From the NCBI GenBank assembly GCA_000431275.1, contig HF989203.1, positions 1-25,862 of the forward strand: 25,862 nucleotides of DNA, given 5' to 3'. This DNA is from Prevotella sp. CAG:755 (GTDB lineage: Bacteria; Bacteroidota; Bacteroidia; Bacteroidales; Bacteroidaceae). Shown piece after piece: positions 15,858 through 24,105 of this stretch. The notes under the pieces are model-generated. The model did no database searches. It was given only the letters and a program-made list of their open reading frames with translations, and was not told the DNA's origin. How positions within the stretch are numbered: position 1 is the stretch's first letter; each line of letters starts with the position of its first letter. The translations under genes were made by a program, and so were the position numbers.

Positions 15858-17210
15858 CTATTCTTTCTTTTCGTCGAAGAGGTCTTTCAGTTTCATATCA
15901 GCATAATCCCCCGTAACAGTGCTCCGGGCGTAAGCCTCATAGCGGCGCCAAAATGCAGCATAATGCGCCATCTCGTCCGTCGCCGGTGCATTCCCCCGCT
16001 GTGCCAAGATGTCCAGCACGCGCCCGACCGTCAACTGGTGGACATCAATAGCCGGAAGATATGCCGGTGTGTCGTCTTTTTCATCACTGGCCACTGCTAC
16101 CACAATACCCGACGAGCTGAGCTCGTATAACACGTCTGTGGCCAGACGGATTGGTATTTCGCGTTCTCGTGCCAGCGTCGGCGCATCATAGGGCGGCCGC
16201 CCGTCGGCAAACCTCCGGCACACAAACGCCGCCACCAACAGGCACAGGAAGTCATGCTGCCGGCGGCTCAATCCGGGCAGCTCACGACCATGATAAAAGT
16301 AGTCGATATTCTGGTCTACGTAGGAGAGCGTCGCACCGTACAGGCAAATGTACCACGACACTTGGCACCACAGCATGAACAAAGGCAGTGCGGCAAACGA
16401 TCCGTAGATGGCATTGTAACTCGAAAGCCACATCTGCGAATGTATATAACAGAACTGCCATCCTTGGAATGCCGCACCCGCAATGAAGCCGGCCAGCGCC
16501 GCACTGCCCCATCGTACGCGAGTGTTAGGCATGAACATATAAAGCGCGGTGAAGAGTATGCCCATCAGTACATACGGGACAAGCTGCACGAGCAACGTCA
16601 TGGTCGGACGAAGCAATACGAAGTCGGGCAAACGCTCCACAGAGGTCGACAGGAAGATGGACAAGCCGCCCGTCAGAATCCAAAGCAGAGGCAGCATGAA
16701 AAAAATAGCTGCATAGTCCGTCAACTTGCGGAAGGGCGAACGCGGCCGACGCACCTGCCAGATCTGGTTGAACGTCGTTTCGATGGCACCGGTCAACGAG
16801 GCGAGCGTCCAGCCCAGCAGGAGAAGGCCGAAGCCGAGAAAGACACCGCTACGCGTATGTTCGAGATAAGAATTGACGAACCCGATGACTACGTCCACCG
16901 CGGCCTGGGGTGCATGCAGTTCGTTGCGGATGCTTTGCTCTATGTAACGGTCAAGCCCAAAACCACGTGCAACGGCAAAGACGACGGCCAGCAACGGTAC
17001 GGCCGAAAACAGCGTCCTGTACGTCAGGGCCGAAGCCATGCTGTCGAGCCGTTCACGTTCGAAACAACGCACTGCCAGCACAATGCGTTTCACCGTTCCG
17101 CGTCCCAGTTGTCCGGCACGGCTCGCGCCGGAGGCATCACGCCAAAGCCCGTCACGCAAGAAGCGCAACGTGCGCACAATCTGTCGGGTGATCCATTTGG
17201 TCAGTTTCAT
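15858..17210 (-). CDS. YihY/virulence factor BrkB family membrane protein
   Basis: From the ATG at 17210 the protein has 450 residues. The core (about 55-310) has the conserved opening MASALTYRTLFSAVPLLAVVFA, six hydrophobic helices, the SLTGAIETTFNQIW segment and the YGSFAALPLFMLWCQVSWYICLYGA signature. The last 140 residues form a soluble domain with winged-helix-like pattern (ARER EIPIRLATDVLYELSSSGIVV), an extension seen in many longer homologues. E. coli relatives were once misnamed ribonuclease BN; the function is still unsettled, with transport suggested. A GTG at 17216 in frame adds only two residues. A -7 box lies about 140 bases upstream. The sugar kinase gene follows after 2 bases, so they probably form one operon. 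Confidence 0.92.
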   Translation of the reverse strand: MKLTKWITRQIVRTLRFLRDGLWRDASGASRAGQLGRGTVKRIVLAVRCFERERLDSMASALTYRTLFSAVPLLAVVFAVARGFGLDRYIEQSIRNELHAPQAAVDVVIGFVNSYLEHTRSGVFLGFGLLLLGWTLASLTGAIETTFNQIWQVRRPRSPFRKLTDYAAIFFMLPLLWILTGGLSIFLSTSVERLPDFVLLRPTMTLLVQLVPYVLMGILFTALYMFMPNTRVRWGSAALAGFIAGAAFQGWQFCYIHSQMWLSSYNAIYGSFAALPLFMLWCQVSWYICLYGATLSYVDQNIDYFYHGRELPGLSRRQHDFLCLLVAAFVCRRFADGRPPYDAPTLAREREIPIRLATDVLYELSSSGIVVAVASDEKDDTPAYLPAIDVHQLTVGRVLDILAQRGNAPATDEMAHYAAFWRRYEAYARSTVTGDYADMKLKDLFDEKKE

Positions 17211-17346
17211 CGGCACTTCTTGTTGTTTTTCTTCTCACGCCACCGCGGCGGAATATCGGACGGCGAAGAGGCGGAACAGTGGGAAAAAGACACAAAGGGT
17301 GGAAACGTCAATGGACTCGGCCGGTCCACATCCCTTCTTTTACAAG

Positions 17347-17354
17347 CAAAGTTA
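17347..17354 (-). promoter_or_regulatory. Candidate -7 box for the YihY-kinase transcript
   Basis: On the - strand this reads TAACTTTG, a full match to TAnnTTTG. Transcription would begin near 17340 and give a leader of about 130 bases before 17210. The nearest TTTG upstream is only about 12 bases away, so the -33 element is not convincing. Confidence 0.4.
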
Positions 17355-17480
17355 AGCAATTCTACGCAAAACGGTATCGTTCCGCCGATAAAAATGCCCC
17401 ACTCACCCTTTGCACCCCATACGTCCCGACTATCTGCTCCCGAATAGCGGGAAATGTGCTTGCAAACACCGGCCGCCATG

Positions 17481-17543
17481 ACAAGCCGCCGTCCAGAATT
17501 TACAAGTCGCCGGTTAGGATTTATGGGACGCCGTCTTGGTTTC
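17481..17543. repeat. Three degenerate 21-bp tandem units
   Basis: Units start at 17481, 17502 and 17523. Units 1 and 2 match at 16 of 21 positions (both start ACAAG and end with TTT). Unit 3 matches unit 1 at about 12 positions, mainly in the shared CGCCG core. The period is a multiple of three, and on the - strand each unit reads as a basic heptapeptide (RRPINPN, RRLVNSG, RRLVMAA). Whether this was once coding or is a decayed non-coding repeat cannot be decided here. Confidence 0.5.
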
Positions 17544-17660
17544 GCAGAACGGCGACGCCGCGACACCTGACGCACGCGCGGCGACACCACGGGCGAACTT
17601 CTCGCCATCGGCATACCGAAATCTCCCAAAGACGCGCCATGCATTCCGAAAAGAAAGCGT

Positions 17661-17668
17661 TAACTTTA
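17661..17668 (+). promoter_or_regulatory. Candidate -7 box for the GH88 gene
   Basis: TAACTTTA differs from TAnnTTTG only at the last base. It would start transcription near 17675, about 78 bases before the ATG at 17753. No clear -33 element is present. Confidence 0.3.
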
Positions 17669-17752
17669 CGCCCGGATGACGTCTGTCCGCACCTCCAGCT
17701 CTACAAAGAACGGACAGGGCGCCGCCAGTCCATCACTCCAAGCCCTACTCGA

Positions 17753-19060
17753 ATGACACTTGCCATCCCGCTTCGGCTACTCGCCGCTACCGCACTGACT
17801 GTCCTCACATGGCTATCCGCAACCGCACAGCCCCGCGAACGGATGTTCATCGACGAAAACATGGCTTTCGCCGCCCAGCAATACCACCTCCTTGTAAGCG
17901 CCCATCCCAAGGGACGTGCGGTGATGCCGCACAGTTTCAATGCCAATGGAGGCCTCGTGCGTGTGCCCGTCCACGCTTGGACGTCCGGCTTCTTCCCCGG
18001 CACATTGTGGCTCTTGGCTGACTACAACGACGACAAAGCTCTACTTGATTCAGCCCGGGCCTATACACTCCTGATGAAACCCATGCAGCATTACACAGGC
18101 AACCACGACATCGGCTTCATGATGATGTGCAGCTATGGGAACGCCGCCCGTCTCGCACCACAGCCTGGCGACAAGGCGGCTCTGGCCACAGCGGCGCACA
18201 CGCTAACCCGACGTTTCGACAAAAGGGTCGGCGCCATCAAATCGTGGAACAGTTTCCGCTCGTGGCACGGCGACTCCACCTACGCTTACCCCGTCATCAT
18301 CGACAACATGATGAATCTTGAACTCCTCTTCTACGCCGCACAGGTCACTGGCAACGACACGCTGCGCAGCATCGCCGTCAGCCATGCCGACAAGACGCTC
18401 CGCTGGCAAGTACGCCCAGACGGAAGCTGCTTCCATGTTGTCTGTTACGACCCCGAGAATGGCGCTTTCATCAAAGGGGAGACCGCACAAGGCTATGCCG
18501 ACAATTCAACATGGTCGCGGGGACAGGCGTGGGGCATTTACGGTTTCACAATGGTCTATCGCGAAACAAGCGAACGCCGTTTCCTCGACGCCGCCATACG
18601 CATGGCTGATTTCTACGTCAATCACCCCGACCTGCCGGCTGACAAGGTACCATTTTGGGACTTCAATGCCTACCAGCCCGGCTTCGTGCCCGGACGGCAC
18701 TCCCATGCCCGTGACGTAGTGACAAACTACCGCGACGCATCAGCCGCAGCCTGCACGGCGTCGGCCCTGCTCGAACTGAGCACATACGTCCAAGGCGAAC
18801 GTGCCGGGCGCTATTTCGAGACAGCCCGCACCATCCTCCACACATTGGCCTCGCCGGCCTATCGTGCCGCTGAGGGGAAGAACGGAGGTTTCATCCTGCG
18901 CCACAGCGTAGGCTCCATCCCCCACGGCAGCGAGATCGACGTACCGCTGAACTACGCCGACTACTATTTCGTCGAAGCCCTCTGCCGCTACGGGCTCCTG
19001 CTCGACAAGAAGCCTCTCTTCGTCGGTGAGGACGTCAAACAAGCCGGAAGAGCCAGATAA
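17753..19060 (+). CDS. Secreted unsaturated glucuronyl hydrolase, glycoside hydrolase family 88
   Basis: GH88 enzymes hydrate the 4,5-unsaturated uronic acid left at the non-reducing end by polysaccharide lyases, so they finish breakdown of glycosaminoglycans or similar polymers. From the ATG at 17753 the protein has 435 residues, with a signal peptide (MTLAIPLRLLAATALTVLTWLSATAQ), so it acts outside the cytoplasm. The alpha/alpha-barrel motifs are clear: WTSGFFPGTLWLL, NHDIGFMM with Asp119, YPVIIDNMMNLELL with Asp184 (the expected catalytic pair), STWSRGQAWGIYGF, and a C-terminal LNYADYYFVEAL. The frame stays open up to a GTG at 17279, but the extra 158 residues are basic, unfamiliar and precede the signal peptide, so they are left out. 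No lyase, sulfatase or SusCD pair is nearby, so the natural substrate cannot be told. Confidence 0.93.
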   Translation: MTLAIPLRLLAATALTVLTWLSATAQPRERMFIDENMAFAAQQYHLLVSAHPKGRAVMPHSFNANGGLVRVPVHAWTSGFFPGTLWLLADYNDDKALLDSARAYTLLMKPMQHYTGNHDIGFMMMCSYGNAARLAPQPGDKAALATAAHTLTRRFDKRVGAIKSWNSFRSWHGDSTYAYPVIIDNMMNLELLFYAAQVTGNDTLRSIAVSHADKTLRWQVRPDGSCFHVVCYDPENGAFIKGETAQGYADNSTWSRGQAWGIYGFTMVYRETSERRFLDAAIRMADFYVNHPDLPADKVPFWDFNAYQPGFVPGRHSHARDVVTNYRDASAAACTASALLELSTYVQGERAGRYFETARTILHTLASPAYRAAEGKNGGFILRHSVGSIPHGSEIDVPLNYADYYFVEALCRYGLLLDKKPLFVGEDVKQAGRAR

Positions 19061-19114
19061 GCTACGTCCGTACACATCTAATTATATAGCCACACGAAAT
19101 TCAGAAAAAAGCCG

Positions 19115-19122
19115 TATCTTTG
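19115..19122 (+). promoter_or_regulatory. Probable -7 box of the lon-tgt-permease-helicase block
   Basis: TATCTTTG is a full match to TAnnTTTG. Transcription would begin near 19129, about 52 bases before the lon ATG. No clear TTTG lies 19-21 bases upstream. I see no CIRCE-like inverted repeat or other heat-shock operator nearby. Confidence 0.5.
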
Positions 19123-19180
19123 CACGACCTTTCTGCCCGATGAGCCGAAAGGGAAGATAAAAATAAGAAAGACGACTATA

Positions 19181-21649
19181 ATGAACAAGAACGAAACCAA
19201 TCAGAATCCTTTTTCCTTGATTGCTGATTTCGACGGAGACATAGCCAACATCTTCAATATCACCCTCGACGAGACCCTGCCTATCCTCGCGCTCCGCAAT
19301 ATGGTGCTGTTCCCGGGCGTTGTGGTGCCTGTGGTCGTAGGACGCCAGAGCTCGCTCAAACTGACCCAACGCGCGGCACGCAAGGGAATGTATATCGGTG
19401 TGGTCTGCCAGCGCGACGCCTCGGTCGACAACCCGAAACGCGATGACCTCTACCCTATCGGCACGGTGGCCAAGGTGGTGCGTGTGCTCGAACTGCCCGA
19501 CCAGTCGACCACCGTCATCCTACAAGGCTTCTGCCGCTTTGAGCTGGGCGAAATCACCGGCACGCGCCCATTCCTCACCGCCCGCGTGGAACGCCTTGCC
19601 GACACGTTGCCCGAAGACAACGACCGCGAGTTTGAAGCCATGGCCGACACCTGCAAGGACCAGACCATACGCTATTTGCAGGCCAACGAAAATATCCGCG
19701 ACGAAGCCACTTTCGCGGTACGTAACATCTCGAACAAGGTGTTCCTCGTCAATTTCGTCTGTACCAACCTACCCTTCTCCATCGAGGAGAAAATGGAACT
19801 CCTGCGTATCGACGACCTCAAGCAACGTACGCTCAAGCTCATCAGCATCCTCAACCGCGAGTGCCAGTTCGCCAACCTGAAAGCTTCAATCCAGCACCGG
19901 ACGCGCGAAGAGATTGACCAGCAGCAGAAAGAATACTTCCTGCAACAGCAAATCCGCAACCTGCAAAACGAACTCGGCGACGGCGAAAGCGAAGACGCCC
20001 ACGACCTGCGCGAAAAAGCGGACAAGCGGCAAATGCCGGAGGACGTGCGCGCCTTGTTCGACAAGGAGTTGTCCAAACTCGACCGGATGCCGCAACAAAG
20101 CCCGGACTATAACGTACAGCTCAACTACCTGCAAACCATTGTCAGCCTTCCATGGAACGAGTACACCACTGACAACTTGAACATCAAGACAGCCGAGCGC
20201 GTACTGAACCGCGACCATTATGGTCTGGAAAAGGTGAAAGAGCGCATACTCGAACACTTGGCCGTCTTGGCACGGCGCGGCGACATGAAGGCGCCCATCC
20301 TGTGCCTTTATGGCCCGCCGGGAGTCGGTAAGACATCACTGGGCCGCAGCATCGCCGACGCCCTTAAACGCAAATATGTGCGCATCTCGCTCGGAGGCAT
20401 CCACGACGAGGCTGAGATACGCGGTCACCGACGCACCTACATCGGCGCCATGCCGGGCCGCATCATCAAGAGCCTCATCAAGGTAGGCAGCGGGAATCCC
20501 GTTCTCATCCTTGACGAAATCGACAAAGTATCGCAGAACAACTACAACGGCGACCCGCAGTCGGCCTTGCTTGAAGTGCTCGACCCGGAACAGAACAATG
20601 CGTTCCACGACAACTACCTCGACATCGACTACGACCTCTCGAAAATCCTGTTCATAGCCACAGCCAACAGCCTCGCCACGATTCCTGGCCCACTGCTTGA
20701 CCGCATGGAAATCATCGAAGTGGGCGGATACATCACAGAAGAGAAAATCGAAATCGCCCGCCGACACCTCATTCCGAAAGAAATGACAGAAAACGGTTTC
20801 AGCAAGGACGACGGAATCCGATTCACGCCCGCCGCGCTCGAATACCTCATTGAACGTTACACTCGGGAGAGCGGCGTGCGCCAGTTGGAGAAACAAATCG
20901 GCAAGATTTTCCGCAAAATCGCCTATCAGACTGCCCGTGGTGACGATGCGCCCTACCTGCACACCAGTATCAAACCGACAGACATGGAGACGCTGCTCGG
21001 CAAACCGTTGTTCAGCCGGGACAAATACCAAGGCAACCGCTACGCTGGCGTAGTGACGGGACTGGCATGGACGTCGGTCGGCGGTGAAATTCTCTTCATT
21101 GAGACAAGCCTGAGCCGGGGGAAGGGAGCGAAACTCACCCTGACAGGTAACCTCGGCGACGTCATGAAAGAATCAGCAGTGCTGGCCCTCGAATACATTA
21201 AGGCACATGCCGAAAGCCTCGGTATCGACTACCGGATCTTCGAAGAGTGGAACATCCATATCCATGTACCTGAGGGAGCCGTTCCTAAGGACGGCCCGTC
21301 GGCGGGCATCACCATCACGACCTCGCTGGCATCGGCTCTGACACAACGCAAGGTGCGCCCGCACCTCGCCATGACGGGAGAAATCACACTACGTGGCCGA
21401 GTACTCCCCGTAGGCGGCATCAAGGAAAAAATCCTCGCCGCGAAACGTGCCGGCATCACCGACATCCTCATCAGCGAAGAGAACCGCAAAGACATAGAGG
21501 AAATCCCCGACCGCTACCTCACCGGCCTCACGTTCCATTTCGTCGAGAATGTGAAAGAAGTCCTTGATTTCGCCCTGCTGAAAGAGAAAGTGGACGGTGC
21601 GGTAGACCTGACCATAAAGGAAGACAAAACGACAGACAAGACAGCATGA
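19181..21649 (+). CDS. lon: ATP-dependent Lon protease (LonA type)
   Basis: Lon is a cytoplasmic AAA+ serine protease that degrades damaged and regulatory proteins. The 822 residues hold an N-terminal LON substrate domain (about 40-240, [19 protein letters not shown]), a coiled-coil stretch ([20 protein letters not shown]), the AAA+ module with Walker A GPPGVGKT (378-385) and Walker B LILDEIDK, the [14 protein letters not shown] segment, and the protease domain with Ser707 in PKDGPSAGI and Lys750 in GGIKEKI as catalytic dyad. The length is usual for Bacteroidota. It begins with its own promoter box. Its stop overlaps the tgt start by four bases (ATGA), which implies translational coupling. 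Confidence 0.98.
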   Translation: MNKNETNQNPFSLIADFDGDIANIFNITLDETLPILALRNMVLFPGVVVPVVVGRQSSLKLTQRAARKGMYIGVVCQRDASVDNPKRDDLYPIGTVAKVVRVLELPDQSTTVILQGFCRFELGEITGTRPFLTARVERLADTLPEDNDREFEAMADTCKDQTIRYLQANENIRDEATFAVRNISNKVFLVNFVCTNLPFSIEEKMELLRIDDLKQRTLKLISILNRECQFANLKASIQHRTREEIDQQQKEYFLQQQIRNLQNELGDGESEDAHDLREKADKRQMPEDVRALFDKELSKLDRMPQQSPDYNVQLNYLQTIVSLPWNEYTTDNLNIKTAERVLNRDHYGLEKVKERILEHLAVLARRGDMKAPILCLYGPPGVGKTSLGRSIADALKRKYVRISLGGIHDEAEIRGHRRTYIGAMPGRIIKSLIKVGSGNPVLILDEIDKVSQNNYNGDPQSALLEVLDPEQNNAFHDNYLDIDYDLSKILFIATANSLATIPGPLLDRMEIIEVGGYITEEKIEIARRHLIPKEMTENGFSKDDGIRFTPAALEYLIERYTRESGVRQLEKQIGKIFRKIAYQTARGDDAPYLHTSIKPTDMETLLGKPLFSRDKYQGNRYAGVVTGLAWTSVGGEILFIETSLSRGKGAKLTLTGNLGDVMKESAVLALEYIKAHAESLGIDYRIFEEWNIHIHVPEGAVPKDGPSAGITITTSLASALTQRKVRPHLAMTGEITLRGRVLPVGGIKEKILAAKRAGITDILISEENRKDIEEIPDRYLTGLTFHFVENVKEVLDFALLKEKVDGAVDLTIKEDKTTDKTA

Positions 21650-22776
21650 CGTTCGACCTCATACACACCGACGCCGGGAGCGCCGCGCGCTGCGGTCTCA
21701 TCACCACCTCCCACGGCCAGATCGAGACGCCAATCTTCATGCCTGTCGGAACGCTTGGCAGCGTGAAAGGCGTACATCTCCGTGAACTCAAAGACGACAT
21801 CCAGGCACAAATCATCTTGGGCAACACGTATCACCTCTACCTTCGGCCCGGCCTTGACGTACTGTCGAAAGCCGGAGGGCTGCACCGGTTCAACGGGTTC
21901 GACCGCCCGATGCTCACCGACAGTGGAGGATTCCAGGTTTTCTCACTGACAGGCATCCGCAAACTGAGTGACGAGGGATGCGAATTCCGCTCACACATCG
22001 ACGGAAGCCGCCACTTCTTCACGCCGGAGCGCGTCATGGACATCGAGCGCACTATCGGCGCCGACATCATGATGGCTTTCGACGAGTGCCCGCCAGGCAC
22101 AGCCGACTACGCCTATGCCCGGCGAAGCCTCGACCTGACCCACAGCTGGCTTCGTCGCTGCGTGAAACGTTTCCGCGAGACGGAACCGCACTACGGCTAT
22201 CCTCAGGCGCTCTTCCCTATCGTACAAGGCTGCACGTACAAAGACCTGCGTCAGGAGAGTGCCCGCTTCGTCACTGAGTTCGACGCCGAAGGCTACGCCA
22301 TCGGCGGACTGGCCGTAGGCGAACCGGCGGAGGTGATGTATGAGATGATTGAGGTTGTCAACGACATTCTTCCCACCAACCGCCCACGCTACCTCATGGG
22401 CGTCGGGACGCCCGTCAACATCCTCGAAGCCATCGAACGCGGCGTTGACATGTTCGACTGTGTCATGCCGACAAGAAACGGACGCAACGCCATGCTCTTC
22501 ACGGCAGAAGGAATCCTCAACATGCGCAACGCCAAGTGGGCCGACGACTTTTCGCCCGTTGACCCCGACGGCCATTGCTTTGTCGACACACAATACTCCC
22601 GCGCCTATCTGCACCACCTCTTCAAAGCCAAGGAACTGCTGGCCATGCAGATTGCCAGCATCCACAATCTTGCGTTCTACCTCTGGCTCGTGGGCGAGGC
22701 CCGCCGCCAGATACAAGCCGACAACTTTGGGCAGTGGAAGAAATGCATGGTCGAGAAACTCTCACGCCGCCTGTAA
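21646..22776 (+). CDS. tgt: tRNA-guanine transglycosylase
   Basis: Tgt exchanges guanine 34 for preQ1 in GUN-anticodon tRNAs, a step towards queuosine. The 376-residue protein has the TIM-barrel motifs: MPVGTLGSVKGV, LGNTYHLYLRPG, MLTDSGGFQVFSL (Asp92), FDECPP, FPIVQG, IGGLAVGE, and the nucleophile region GVDMFDCVMPTRNGRN (Asp268). The zinc site is changed. E. coli has CxCxxC before YSRAYLHH; here the segment at 306-316 reads DPDGHCFVDTQ, so only the middle cysteine (Cys311) remains, while the later histidine in SIHNLAFY is kept. From memory, other Bacteroidota Tgt proteins also lack these cysteines, so it is probably active. It overlaps lon by four bases and ends 9 bases before the permease gene. 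Confidence 0.96.
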   Translation: MTFDLIHTDAGSAARCGLITTSHGQIETPIFMPVGTLGSVKGVHLRELKDDIQAQIILGNTYHLYLRPGLDVLSKAGGLHRFNGFDRPMLTDSGGFQVFSLTGIRKLSDEGCEFRSHIDGSRHFFTPERVMDIERTIGADIMMAFDECPPGTADYAYARRSLDLTHSWLRRCVKRFRETEPHYGYPQALFPIVQGCTYKDLRQESARFVTEFDAEGYAIGGLAVGEPAEVMYEMIEVVNDILPTNRPRYLMGVGTPVNILEAIERGVDMFDCVMPTRNGRNAMLFTAEGILNMRNAKWADDFSPVDPDGHCFVDTQYSRAYLHHLFKAKELLAMQIASIHNLAFYLWLVGEARRQIQADNFGQWKKCMVEKLSRRL

Positions 22777-22785
22777 TATATAATA

Positions 22786-24075
22786 ATGTATATGGAGAAC
22801 GACAGCCCTACCCATTCTGAAATTCCGTCACAGCCTGCTTCCACGGCCTCCGGTATAGAGACAGAACAGTCGCAGCGACAGGAGAAACCGTCAAAGCGAC
22901 AGAAAAGACGAGCACGGCGACAAGAAAAGAGCCACCGGCAGGGCGGACTATGCAAAAGGCTGGCAGACTGGTGGGTGAAACATCCGCCACTCACGCGCAT
23001 AGACCGCTACATCATGGGAAAGTTCCTCGGAACGTACATCTTCCTGATCGTCCTTATTATCTCCATTGCCATTATCTTCGACTTCAACGAGCGCATCGAC
23101 AAGTTCACCCAAAGCCACGTCGCGGTCGAAAAAATCATTTTCGATTATTACCTCAACTTCATCCCCTACTTCTCTAATCTTTTCAGCGCGCTCTTCACGT
23201 TCATTGCGGTCATCTTCTTCACCTCGAAGCTGGCCGACAATTCCGAGATCATCGCCATGAAGGCAGCTGGAATGAGCTTCCGCCGTCTCCTGCGCCCATA
23301 CATGCTCTCAGCGGCGCTCATTGCTGTGACGAGCTTCTGCCTCGGCGCCTACGTCATCCCCAAAGGGAACGTGGCACGCGTCAACTTCGAGAACAAATAC
23401 ATCAAGAAACGCGACATCACCTCCGTCGAGAACGTCCAGATGCAGGTGGACAGTGGCGTGGTGGCTTTCATCTCCCACTTCGACAACACCACGAAATCCG
23501 GCTACGGTTTCTCGCTTGACAAGTTCTCCGACAAAAAACTCGTTTCACACCTGACCGCACAAAGCATCCAGTACGACACACTCGCCGCCGAGCGCTACCA
23601 CTGGAAAGTACGCACCTACCGCATCCGCGAACTGCGCGGCATGCGCGAAAAGATAACCAGCGGAATCCAGCTCGACACCATCATTCCGATGGAACCCTCC
23701 GACTTCATCTACACCAACCGTCAGCAAGAAACCATGACGCTCCCCGAGCTCGACGAATTCATCGCCAAACAGAAATTGCGCGGCGCCGCTAACGTCAGCA
23801 CGTTCGAAGTGGAATATCACCAACGCTTCGCCATGCCCTTTGCCGCCTTTATACTGACACTGATCGGCGTCTCGCTCTCCTGCGAGAAACGCAAGGGCGG
23901 CATGGGACTCTCCTTGGGCATCGGCCTGGCGCTGAGTTTTTCCTATATCCTCTTCCAGACTATCTCGTCCACCTTCGCCATCAACGCCGGATGGCCAGCC
24001 ATGATTTCAGTCTGGATACCAAACATTCTCTACACCTTCATCGCCCTCTACCTTTACCGCCGCACGCCGGAATAG
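22786..24075 (+). CDS. LptF/LptG (YjgP/YjgQ) family permease, LPS export
   Basis: Family members form the inner-membrane part of the LptB2FG exporter that lifts LPS to the outer membrane. The 429-residue protein has the usual plan: three N-terminal helices (about 80-103, 129-150, 173-195), with IDRYIMGKFLGTYIF at the first and SEIIAMKAAGMSFRRLLRP in the coupling helix, a periplasmic beta-jellyroll (about 200-340), and three C-terminal helices including RFAMPFAAFILTLIGVSLS. Whether it is LptF or LptG cannot be settled by eye. The first 75 residues are an unusual hydrophilic, strongly basic stretch (RQEKPSKRQKRRARRQEK). There is no internal ATG before the conserved part, so the extension appears real unless a GTG is used. 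An ATG two codons in (22792) is possible. It lies 9 bases after tgt. Confidence 0.92.
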   Translation: MYMENDSPTHSEIPSQPASTASGIETEQSQRQEKPSKRQKRRARRQEKSHRQGGLCKRLADWWVKHPPLTRIDRYIMGKFLGTYIFLIVLIISIAIIFDFNERIDKFTQSHVAVEKIIFDYYLNFIPYFSNLFSALFTFIAVIFFTSKLADNSEIIAMKAAGMSFRRLLRPYMLSAALIAVTSFCLGAYVIPKGNVARVNFENKYIKKRDITSVENVQMQVDSGVVAFISHFDNTTKSGYGFSLDKFSDKKLVSHLTAQSIQYDTLAAERYHWKVRTYRIRELRGMREKITSGIQLDTIIPMEPSDFIYTNRQQETMTLPELDEFIAKQKLRGAANVSTFEVEYHQRFAMPFAAFILTLIGVSLSCEKRKGGMGLSLGIGLALSFSYILFQTISSTFAINAGWPAMISVWIPNILYTFIALYLYRRTPE

Positions 24076-24105
24076 GACTTCTGGGTGAATGCTAAACGCA
24101 CATCT

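Larger units (their letters stand above)
17211..17752. other. Divergent spacer between the YihY gene and the GH88 gene
   Basis: This 542-base stretch has no gene I can support. It holds a -7 box for each direction (17347-17354 on -, 17661-17668 on +) and three decayed 21-base tandem units (17481-17543). Reading frames cross it on both strands: one joins the GH88 gene from a GTG at 17279, and an Arg-rich one runs 17644-17207 on the - strand. Neither shows family-like content here. The length is large for a spacer in this compact window, so it may be the remains of a lost gene. Confidence 0.55.

Noticed and set aside
17207..17644. 145-codon Arg-rich frame on the - strand upstream of the YihY gene
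   Set aside because: It overlaps the YihY start by a few bases, runs through the likely promoter, and has no domain or signal. It is kept only as a finding about the spacer.
17279..17752. N-terminal extension of the GH88 frame from a GTG
   Set aside because: The signal peptide begins at 17753; residues before it are basic and unfamiliar, and the start codon is weak.
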